Of a stretch of DNA of 17,352 nucleotides, positions 1 through 8,818 are shown piece after piece. Source of the DNA: Phoronis ovalis. Its lineage: Eukaryota > Phoronida > Phoronidae. Below the pieces are notes generated by a model. It had not been told where the DNA came from. It did not search any database and worked only from the letters and a program-made list of their open reading frames with translations. The stretch lies in the NCBI GenBank assembly GCA_028565635.1, contig JAOXYB010021048.1, positions 1 to 17,352 on the forward strand, written 5' to 3'. A program made the translations under genes and the position numbers. Numbering within the stretch: the first letter of the stretch is position 1; every line of letters begins with the position of its first letter.

Positions 1-178
1 TATAGATATATATATAGATATATATATAGATATATACATAGATGTATACATAGATATATATAGATATATATAGATATATATAGATATATATATATAGATA
101 TATAGATAGATATATAGATAGATATATATATATATATATAGATATATATAAATACGCACAGATATATCTATATATAGA
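1..178. repeat. TATAGATA-type microsatellite
   Basis: The stretch is almost entirely TATAGATA, GATATATA and TAGATA units with a few interruptions (ACATAGATGTATACATAGA, AATACGCACAG). From about 160 it turns into GATATATCTATATATAG, which is self-complementary. This is a simple-sequence tract of mixed TA and TAGA/GATA units with no coding content. Confidence 0.95.
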
Positions 179-346
179 TTAGAAGAAACTACATATTGGC
201 ACTTTTCTTTTACAAATATGTTTATTCCACTTAATTATAATTCAAAACTTTAAATGAAATAACTGTGTAATTCCATAACTCATAACAAGCCCAAATACTG
301 TACAGAACCTGGGATTACATGTTCGCAAACTAAGAATTCCATGAGA

Positions 347-1105
347 TTATATCGATTCAGTTTTTATCTGCTCAGCTTCATATTCGATATAGAGTAAGTA
401 CAGATCAAAGAGCAGGTCATGTAGAATTTTGACCCAGATCACTTCCAATATGGCCGACTGACAGCATTGTTTGTTCTCAAAATTGTACATCACAATAACA
501 GCTTCAGTTTTTATCTGATCAACTTCATATTTGATACAATGTAAGTATGTGTCAAAGTGCAGTCAGATATAATTTTGATCTGTATTACTTCCAATATGGC
601 CGACTGGTGGCCATGTTTGTTACCTAGAGGGCACGTCATGTTGCATAATACCAGAAAGACAAAGCTTTAACTGGACAATTTGAAGGTGAATTCAAGAAGG
701 CCATGAATTGTTGGGCATAATAGGCTAGGTGACATTTTAAAATGACCTTGAGAAATGGGTCAAATGCCGATCTGAATCTTCGAAATTTTTTGTGCGTAAT
801 ACTTTCTGTGTCTCACAATAACTTATTTGTTACGGAGTAAATACAGTTCAGCATGTAGGTGAATTTTAATTTTGACCCAGATCACTTCCAAAATGGCCAA
901 CTGGTAGCCATATTTGTTACAAAGGGGGCACGTCAGGTTCCGCCACATACATGACCCAGTGCTGACTAGGCTATTCAAAGGTGCATTCGAAGAGGAAAAG
1001 GTGGTTGGGTGTGTTAAGCCGTGTAGAATTTTAGAATGACATTGAAAAGTGTGTCAAGTGATGCTCCAAATCTTTAACATTTATTGTATACGATACTTCG
1101 CTTTA
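347..1105. repeat. Diverged tandem repeat, two ~295-bp units plus a partial unit
   Basis: The marker ACTTCCAATATGGCCGACTG occurs at 441 and 587 and, with changes, at 884. Each copy is preceded by a TTTTGAYCY.GAT block. The second and third copies are about 297 bp apart, and the homology continues downstream: GAGGGCACGTCATGTTGC and GGGGGCACGTCAGGTTCC, then AATGACCTTGAG (741) against AATGACATTGAA (1034). The first copy is a shorter unit of about 146 bp. This looks like a local duplication of a dispersed or satellite-like repeat. I could not name the family. Confidence 0.8.
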
Positions 1106-2542
1106 CATATGAGATGAAACTAGTATTACATTTCCAATAGCTTTCAATGCAATTTTCATCAAATTTGGACATAAAACATTCTTCAGTGATAGCTTCACAG
1201 GTTCTATTATCAACATAAACTTATTGTTCACAATCAGAGGTATCATACATGAAATTCTTGACACACAATTTCCACCAAATTCTTCGACCACAGCAGAAAT
1301 CCCACACATAGGTGCCCTTTTGACCTATTTATGTCTCAGAGTGCTCCAAAATATAGTTCTCAAATATTTGCAAATTCCATGACTCAAATATCTCTTAATT
1401 CTTATCCAATTAATTTCTCCCACAGAAGGAGTCCAACTAACAAAATAACCACCAATTATCCTGGCAAGCAGGAGAAAAAATTAATCTGTTAAATAGCAGA
1501 TCATCATGACATTGACTATGGGCCCATAGGGGGAGACTCCTGCAAGCAAATAATGTTTTTTTCTCATATGTAAGACTTAAAGCAACTACTTCAAAAAGAG
1601 ACTACCCGTCAGGCTGTAAATCACGTACAACCTACAACATGATCTAATTCTAGGGATGAGATGGGCATCTGACATTGCAAATGCCTTGTGAAGTTTTGCA
1701 AAATTGTACGTAGCCCTCCTTTGTTTTAATGTTTTAAGGGCGTTTTTTAACCAAATCTTCATATACTTTCTGAGCGTGTCCATTGACCTCATAAGACCAC
1801 AAGAAATCAGCCATTGGTTTGTACTTTGCTTCAAATTCTAATCCAGGAGATGGATTTTTCACATTTTCAGTCCATTTGGTTCAAAAAAGGAGTGGGTATT
1901 TCGGGTTTTAATCTCAAATCTCATTTACGAGGATATTTTTGGATTGTAGATGCAGGATAGGTGTTCTTTTTTTGCCTTTTCAGTCTAGAAAAGGGAGGAT
2001 TTTTCGCCTTTTTAGTCAAGAAAGAGGTAAAAAATTGGGCTGAGCCTCCCTATATATGGTAGTGACCTCCTGGAGATTAAATAGACTATATGCATGAGCC
2101 AGGTAGTAATAGTGGTCACTAACAAATCAACAATCCTGGTTTTTGTGAATGAATCTTGCAGGCTTACAGATTATTCATTCATAAAACAAAGAATTGTGGG
2201 TTTGATCAATACTGTTTTACCGACTGGTGCATGTCAATAGTCCATTTGCAATGGATCAAATGAAAAACTTTATTTACTTTAACCAGTATAAATTACTTAA
2301 ATTTACTTTAAAAACATACACAATACAGTTCATTTTGCCATTTTCGTTACAGGATAAAGAAATGGGCAATGTTAAAAGAACAGTTTCATTTATTTTAGGT
2401 CACCCTGTATTTATATATTCAATATTTTCGATTATATGTACAATGTCAGTCTGTGTAGTATTATTTCTAGTAAACAAAATGTGTCCACGTGTTTTTAACC
2501 GATATTTATCAATCTAAATCGTTTACTAAATATCTTTTGCAG
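1106..2542. other. Non-coding stretch upstream of first recognised exon
   Basis: I find no + strand exon here that fits the gene. The minus strand has several short open stretches (1103-1309, about 1432-1580, 1737-1880) that do not join in one frame; see findings. A short duplicated block lies at about 1974-2032 (GCCTTTTCAGTCTAGAAAAG against GCCTTTTTAGTCAAGAAAGA, about 33 bp apart). The + strand open frame at 2227-2517 reads as AT-rich intron with no domain features. The region is probably intron, or intergenic sequence 5' of the exon at 2543. Confidence 0.6.
1737..1880 (-). other. Unidentified 48-codon open stretch, possible gene relic
   Basis: On the minus strand, between a TGA at 1881-1883 and a TAA at 1734-1736, the frame reads TKWTENVKNPSPGLEFEAKY then KPMADFLWSYEVNGHAQKVY and EDLVKKRP. 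The composition is protein-like, being mixed charged, aromatic and glycine, unlike the Leu/Phe/Lys-heavy translations of the surrounding AT-rich DNA. There is no Met start, and neighbouring frames contain stops. I recognise no family. It could be a decayed exon, a pseudogene fragment or chance. Confidence 0.25.
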
Positions 2543-2774
2543 GTATTTTCAGCTGAAGCAGGAAAAACCATTCAGTTAATTTTCTTGAACCAGATTCCAA
2601 CTTCAGGTGTTGAAATTCGTGATGGAGACAACAGTTCTTCCCCACTCTTATGGGATGCAAATATTGGTGGTTATCTGCCTAAAAAGGCTATTACATCTTC
2701 AAGTAAAAGTCTTTGGATAAAATTTGCAAATTCCTATTTTTCATCTGAATTTATTGTTGACAGCATTTCTTCAG
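2543..2774 (+). CDS. bark: bark-like exon A: CUB-like module (partial)
   Basis: First recognisable exon, residues 1-77 plus the first base of codon 78. The acceptor is TTTTGCAG|GT at 2541-2542 and the donor CAG|GTAATT at 2775. A second AG at 2551-2552 is a possible alternative acceptor, so the 5' edge is less sure than the 3' edge. The peptide includes GKTIQLIFLN, GVEIRDG and SLWIKF, the alternating hydrophobic strands and 'I.DG' turn expected of a CUB-type jelly roll. It contains no cysteines, so any CUB disulfides must involve upstream exons or be absent. The last base joins the AT at 4350 to make GAT (Asp), giving a smooth run from DSISS into the beta-helix region. The start of the CUB fold and the signal peptide lie on exons I could not find upstream. 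Confidence 0.78.
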
Positions 2775-4349
2775 GTAATTTCTTTTGGTATTTATAACCG
2801 TGCTATTTTCATTTGATTTTATAAAATATGAATTTCAGGGTTTTATATTTCATGGTGTACAACAGTAAAGTAACTTATAGGTACAGTGTCACAACTATAG
2901 TTTTTAGCTTCGGTTATATTTTGCATTTTATAAAATGTACAAATCTTGTAGTTAGTAATTTGGGATTGAAGCTTTACTGAAAAAAATAAGAGCAAAATGA
3001 AAAAATATAATTGTAGTAAAATAAAATTTTGAGAAAAGTAGGCTTGCTACAGTGTATAATTATGGGATAAACGAAACTTCTGTGGTAATTTGCACTGCCA
3101 CTTGTCCCTGTTAAATCTGTTAAAACTTCTGGCACAAATTATAAATACAGGTGATTTTTTTAAGTTAATCCTTTAGCTACCGAATTTTGCACCGAAAGCA
3201 ATTGGATTTTTTTCACTATAATTGTAGGGCTTTATCTACACAAGTTATAAAAAAAATCCAAAAAAGTAAATAAAAATCCATTTTTATGGAAATTGTTTTA
3301 TTATTTTAATTTCTTCATAACTTACTAAAATTAATGATTAAGTTCAAACTAAAATGGTGACAACTGATAAAGTAACATGCATTTTAGTAGCATTTTAACA
3401 GTTAGAATACTTGCTGCTGTCTCCCTTGTATTTGATGCAACTCTGTACTTAGAAATTAGCTCCTTAGAATTGTTATCAGACTCGGAATGACAGTAATATC
3501 TTAAATAAAAACATTAAACATACTAGAGAAACCCTTAAGATAAAAAAAATGGATGTGTAAAATCAAAGTACATCACAGGGAATTTTAAAATTTGAAACTT
3601 ATAAAAACCTGGTGTTATTCTAAGGATTTATGCTGGGGTACCATGAGTAATTTGCTATGTTACTTGACCCCCCTGTGATAAACGGAGACTAAATCCCTCA
3701 TTTTATCTGACATATTACATCAGTTGAACACAATTATTGAGCATTTGCTTTTGTTAAATTTAATATTAAAGTTTTAGATAAAAAATGTTCATGTACTAAT
3801 TAACCTCTCTGCAGCTATTAAAAACACCTGAATGTATCTGCATTGCATTATCATAGACTTGCAACAAACAACATCCAAAGGGTACTGTTGTGTGTTTGAT
3901 TGTTGGTTATTTCATAAAAACAAGCAATTTTGCAGGAGGTAAAGTTTGGATTCTACAGCAAAATTAAAGAACATGTTTTCTACGGCCTCTGTGTGCATCA
4001 CAGGAACTGTTACTAAAGGTTTGGTTAAAATGGATATAAGCAGGGTTTTGGCTTTTAAAATCATTTTTAAAATTCTTGAAAATGCTTACTTGAATTTTTG
4101 GATAAAATGTTTTTTGAATTGGGCATGTATTTTACAGGTTGATCTTAGGTTGACATGCAGGTGGTGTGCACTGCTTCATTTCTGATGCAGTGGGCAGATT
4201 AATACATACCTGTAGTTCCGAACTATCTAGACCAATAGGTTTTAATGTGTATGTCATCATAAAGACTATTATGCATTGTTGTATAATTGTCTATTCAGAT
4301 GTGACAAAAAGATATCACTTAATATATGCATATATGCTTTTTCTTTTAG
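2775..4349 (+). other. Intron A-B (1,575 nt)
   Basis: The GTAATT...TTTTAG intron is AT-rich with many poly-A and poly-T runs. It contains an inverted repeat at 3202-3261. The open frames at 3946-4185 and the 5' extension of the exon B frame (4166-4349) run through the intron. They have no domain content and are not needed, because exons A and B join directly in phase. Confidence 0.75.
3202..3261. repeat. Inverted repeat (hairpin-forming)
   Basis: TTGGATTTTTTT at 3202-3213 is perfectly complementary to AAAAAAATCCAA at 3250-3261. Inside it, TATAATTGTAG and CTACACAAGTTATA extend the pairing with a bulge, leaving a loop of roughly 10 nt. It could be the remnant of a fold-back element or a chance AT-rich hairpin. 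Confidence 0.6.
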
Positions 4350-5872
4350 ATTTTGCTGGATTCACACTATCTAACAGCCATATCACTGTAGATTCAGATG
4401 ACTCAGAAGTGGACAGTTCAGCGATAAATATTAGAGAGCTACCAACATCTGTGAGAATTACCAACTCAAGAATTGAAAGTTTTGGAAGGAAAAGCAACGG
4501 TATTAAATTGCAGAGGGTAGATTCCCCCAAGATTGAAGTATTTGATAGTTATTTTTTTGGTGGTTCTTCAAACCGGTTGCTGTCTTTAGAATCATCACAG
4601 TCTAATTTCATTGTTAGAAGTTCAACCTTTGAAAAAGGTACAGGATTGTATGTGAACAGTGCAAACTCATTTACGTCATACTGCAATAAATTGAGTGAAG
4701 AATCAAATCATAAACGGTGGCAAATACATGTTGAAAATTCTACTTTCCTTCGGAATAACAAGTCTGTAGAAATTCTTGGACTTTGCTTGTATGATGTTTT
4801 ATTTGAAAACACTGTGGTGTCACAGTGTTATTCCAGTGGTATAAACTTTAATGCGCAGTCTAGCTACTTTGGTTCAGGTGCAGCTGATCCCGTTGTTATG
4901 ACCATCAAGAATTCAACATTTAAAGAAAACAAAGGCAAAAGTTTTGTACTAACTTCAACACAAACTGGTTTAAAATTTAATGCTTTACAAAACTCTTTCA
5001 TTAATAACTTTAATATTGCTCTTGATGTTTCTGGATATGATACCTCATATAGCAATAACTTTTCGATGGAATTGACTCTGAAGGATAATATATTCCAAAA
5101 TAATCATGGCAGTGCTCGAATAAAGATACTGGTTCCACAACAGTATTTTGGTTCTGATTCACATTATAACATCATGTTAGATGTGATGGGCAACAGATTC
5201 GAAAATAACCTAGGCAATGTATTAACTGTTGGACTTCCCTGTAACGGTAGTAAAATGATGATTTCCCATAACTGGTTCAGTAACCCTCAGGCACAGTACC
5301 AGGTTGTAATGGATTCTGTTTGTTCAGCTGTTAATGTCCTGATGCCTATTCGTGATCCAATAAACATAACGTACAACTGGTGGGGTCTGACTAATAGTGC
5401 CGACATAATTAAAGGCTTTTATGCATATAATTATGATTACTCTCAGCAAGAAGTGAATTTTATTCCATATTATACCAGTAACGACATGTCGGTCACATAT
5501 GAAGGTCCACTTGAACTTGATTATTCTAGTTTTAAGAATGGCTCTACATTAAGCGGTCAGTTAAATTCCTCAATTACTTTGCCTGCCAGTGAGAGTCCGT
5601 ATTTTGTGAAGCACGACATAAACATTCTGGAACATGGCGAGCTGATTATTGAGCCTGGTGCAGAATTAAAGTTCATGAATAATCATGGTATGCTGGTTCA
5701 GGGTAAACTTGTAGCCCAAGGCACACCAGCAGAACCTGTAAAATTCTCTCTGCATCTAGAAGCAGCAATTACTAATCAGATAAGACTTGTTTCCAACGAT
5801 CAGCATCTAAGTTCTCCATTTAAAATATTGGAGGTTAAAGTAAATGGTACATGGGGACCCATTTGTTCACAG
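4350..5872 (+). CDS. bark: bark-like exon B: first beta-helix repeat and start of SRCR
   Basis: Residues 78-585. The acceptor is TTCTTTTAG at 4341-4349; upstream codons in the same open frame are intron. The donor is CAG|GTAACA at 5873. The exon encodes about 320 residues of parallel beta-helix: short strands with Asn-rich turns such as VRITNSRIESF, IHVENSTFLRNN, MTIKNSTFKENKG and LTLKDNIFQNNHG, with repeated NST/NS glycosylation sequons. The helix closes with NITYNWWG (cap at 5375-5386) followed by a VNFIPYY strand. Next comes a second short helix beginning SPYFVKHDINILEHGELIIE, then GMLVQGKLVAQGT. The final codons, VKVNGTWGPICSQ, are the opening strand of an SRCR domain, which continues in the next exon across a phase-0 intron. 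Such helices are expected to be extracellular. The NWWG cap and 'ELIIEPGAELKF' style are characteristic of the bark/Anakonda family. Confidence 0.92.
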
Positions 5873-6901
5873 GTAACATAGCTTACATCAATTACTAGTG
5901 TGGAATGTGTGCGTGCGTGCGTAATACACTGCATAAGTTTTTTTAAATAACTAATCTAAACTCAGAAACAAGTAAATAGGCAGCTTCTTAAGGTGGTTAT
6001 AATAGCTCATTCATACTTTATACTTTGGGGTTAATTTTGGGTAGTTTATGAAAAAATAGACAATAAAAGTGTGCATTTTGGAAAGGTACTAATATAGGAA
6101 TTTAAAAAAATTACACCTCTGTAGATATAAAGCTGAAACGTACTTCCAATCTCAGATTTTTAAAATTTTGTATTTAAATGTTGTGCTCCTAAATATATTG
6201 GTGTCGGAAACTTTGAAGTGTCATAACTTTTGAATAAAACATTCTATCCCATGGTAAAAAAAACTATTGAAAAGTACACCCCATGGTAAAAAAATACTGG
6301 AAGTGTGCAACCCATGGTAAAAAAAAACTGGAAGTGTACAATCCATGTTAAAAAAAATCCTGGAAATGCATACCCTTTGGAAAACACTGTTATGTACATG
6401 CCACTGGTAAGTGAACTGCTATGTATGATATCTCTGCCATTTTTTAAACTGGAAAACATCTTAAACAGTTTAATTAAAAAAGGCAGCACTTTCTATTATG
6501 CATATATAATAGTGTTGGCCTGCATGTATGACTAGTGTTCATTCTTATGAAAATAAACACATTTCTAACAAATTCGGCTATTTATGGTTGTAAAAATATA
6601 TACCCCATGGTATATAATACATTTTTGTAAAGTAAAAATTGTCAGATAAACATAAAAAAGATGTCCCATATGGTAAAACTTTTAGCTGAAAAAGGGGGCC
6701 CCAATGGAGTGGCACATGCATACAGTCACATTGAATGAGAGCACACCCCTCCCAGCTACCTTTCCAGTTGAGTTGTGGTATATATAATGTAAACAAATCT
6801 CTATATAGATAATTATTGCCAGTTAACACAAAACACTGGGAAAAGTTTACTACTGTTTTAGAATGCATGCTATAATTGTACGCTTCTAATCTTACTTACA
6901 G
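5873..6901 (+). other. Intron B-C (1,029 nt)
   Basis: This GTAACA...TTACAG intron interrupts the SRCR domain in phase 0. Just after the donor there is a short GTGTGCGTGCGTGCG run (about 5907-5921). The main feature is the 31-bp minisatellite at 6248-6402. Stray copies of the CCCATGGTA core occur at 6604 and, as CCCATATGGTA, at 6664. The minus and plus open frames here are the translated minisatellite and AT-rich flank. Confidence 0.8.
6248..6402. repeat. 31-bp minisatellite, about 5 units
   Basis: Units start at 6248, 6280, 6311, 6342 and 6373, spaced 32, 31, 31 and 31 bp. The consensus is roughly CCCATGGTAAAAAAA followed by ACTGGAAGTGTACA. The later units are progressively more diverged (TCCATGTTA, CCCTTTGGA), and a weak sixth start (CCACTGGTA) lies at 6401. 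Confidence 0.92.
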
Positions 6902-7040
6902 TATGGGCAATTTCCTAATCAGCACACTGGAAACTTCCTTTGCAGTCAGTTGGGATATCACAATGGTTTAAGTTGGCAAAGTAATGAATTTGCAAGCATT
7001 TATTCTCGTTATGCTGCAGGAAACTACACTGCTGTTTCTG
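6902..7040 (+). CDS. bark: bark-like exon C: SRCR domain core
   Basis: Residues 586-631 plus one base. The acceptor is ACTTACAG at 6901 and the donor TG|GTAAGA at 7041. The exon begins YGQFPNQHTGNFLCSQLGYH, which matches the SRCR signature of helix then 'xxLCxQLGY', and follows directly from WGPICSQ of the previous exon. It ends NYTAVS plus a G that completes GGT (Gly) with the next exon, yielding the expected GSVSCNEGSNSFEDC strand. The SRCR domain is therefore split over three exons by a phase-0 and a phase-1 intron. SRCR domains are extracellular disulfide-bonded modules used for protein-protein contacts. Here it sits between two beta-helix segments, as in bark. The short exon is easy to miss because its frame is open only locally, but phases and domain continuity agree on both sides. 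Confidence 0.92.
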
Positions 7041-8818
7041 GTAAGAACTTTCCTGTCCTGCAAGCATTTGATATCTACATTACTGTTAAAAGTCTATGTA
7101 TTTTATTATTACAAGTATGACATGTATTACATCTTCTGTGGACTTGTGGTTAATCTGTGCTTTATAGAAACAAAGTTATTTTGTACTACAACAACTGTCA
7201 CTGACCTACTAAATTCTCTTAGTATTTGTTGACATCTAATATGGGCTGAGTATTGGATTTGTTCAGGCGACTTAGAAATATAGAGGTAGACCTTGAATTT
7301 GAGCTTGGGAAGCAGAAGATAATTTCTGCAGCTAACTAGTTGGTTAACATATAAAGGATGTTTGGTTATTTATGACATGCAGTACTTAAGTTATAGGGCA
7401 CAGTTTTATTTAACTAAAACGTAGGCAGAAACAGTGTGTGAACTATCTAGCTGTGTGTGTGTATGTGTTTTTTTAATCTATATGACACAGTGCACTGTAT
7501 TGTGTGACAATAGTGCAAGATCTATTTTTTACCACTGAAAATAAACTTTCGCTATATCTACATAATGATGTCTGCAATTTGTTTGAAATTTGGGGGTAGA
7601 ATCATGTATAATCAGCAAGAAATTACAGTCTTGTTCACCTAGTTTTCGAAAATTTCCTTGAAATGTTTGCAATTGCAACTTTTTTAAAATATTTTTTTTT
7701 AAATGTGATAAAGTGTTATTTTTATAGTAATTATTATTATATTATAGTATATACCAGTAAATAGGACATTGTGACATTAAATTTCCATGCAGTGAAATAT
7801 CTGTCATATTCTGCTAACTAGTGGCAATTCATTTCAAAGACTAAGAACGGTCAACAGGATTTTCAGCACTAGGGCTATGAAAGCAGCACCTACCAATTCC
7901 AATTATTGGAGAATGAACATTTAATTATAAAATGTGTGCATAAAAAGTGCCCTAAGTGGAGAGCAAAATTCTTATGTCGTTATATTGAGAAGTGAACATC
8001 TTATGTGATTATGATAACCATAATTTCAGGGGTGCTGTATATATGTCTGCATGGAAATTTGGAATCCAAACTTTTTGTTTACTAACAATTGCGTAGAAAT
8101 ACCAGCAGGAAGTGCTACTTTTTCAACATGGCAGCATCCATAGGATATTTCTTGAGTTTTTCATGGGTCAGTGTTGTGATAATTTTAGCCAGTGGTTATA
8201 AGCTAAATAGTAATCTTTGAGTTAGAGGCAGAGATAGGCGTGATTACCAGAAAACACAGATTTGGCTAGATTTTATACAAAACTATTACTGGAATTATGT
8301 CATGTACATATTTATATGATATACAATATAATATGTACAGTTTTATTTCGTAGAGTATATGCGCTTGGTGAAGCCACCAGGTGTGGACTAAAACCTTCCC
8401 AGCACGTCAAATTTTCTGAATGAAATATGATGTAGCTCGTACAATTCTTTCACAAAACAGTATATCACCACATACCGACCCAAAACAAAAAAAAATCTTA
8501 ACTTTGTTGACCTAAGAAATGTATTTATAATTTATATTAGTATTTCAATACATAAGCAGCTGTTTATTAATATGTTTTATTACTTTTATTAGATTTCACC
8601 GTTTAATGCATTAGCTTAACTTGGCAATACTGTGCACTAGCTGTATCATATATAAGTTAACTTGGCACTGCATTGATATATGACACAGCAAGATAAGAGA
8701 ACCTTAACGTCAAAAGCAATGGCATACAGGTCTATTACAAGATTTATATTAATTTATTGGTAAAAATTATTTATTAATAAACAAATTATTATAGTAGGAC
8801 TTACATATTTCATTGCAG
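7041..8818 (+). other. Intron C-D (1,778 nt)
   Basis: The largest intron in the window, GTAAGA...TTGCAG, lies within the SRCR domain in phase 1. It is AT-rich. It contains a 14-bp perfect inverted pair, AAATTTCCATGCAG at 7779-7792 and CTGCATGGAAATTT at 8047-8060, which may bound a decayed insertion. The open frame from 6984 is exon C read out of frame. I see no exon in it. Confidence 0.8.

Noticed and set aside
2227-2517. A 96-codon + strand open frame with two hydrophobic stretches, a candidate small membrane protein
   Set aside because: The composition matches translated AT-rich intron, it has no recognisable domain, and it lies just before the exon A acceptor.
3959-4018. A possible 60-nt cassette exon (CTACAG acceptor, AAAG|GT donor) that would keep the frame between exons A and B
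   Set aside because: The acceptor lacks a pyrimidine tract, the donor GTTTGG is poor, the peptide has no family feature, and exons A and B already join in phase and in sense.
4166-4349. The in-frame 5' extension of exon B, with a hydrophobic stretch that could look like a signal peptide
   Set aside because: A good acceptor (TTCTTTTAG) lies at 4349, the phase fits exon A exactly, and the extension is AT-rich intron; the hydrophobic run comes from T-rich sequence.
6578-6868. Minus-strand 96-codon open frame, and the minisatellite frames at 6244-6535
   Set aside because: The first is chance in AT-rich intron; the others are the 31-bp repeat translated. None shows domain features.
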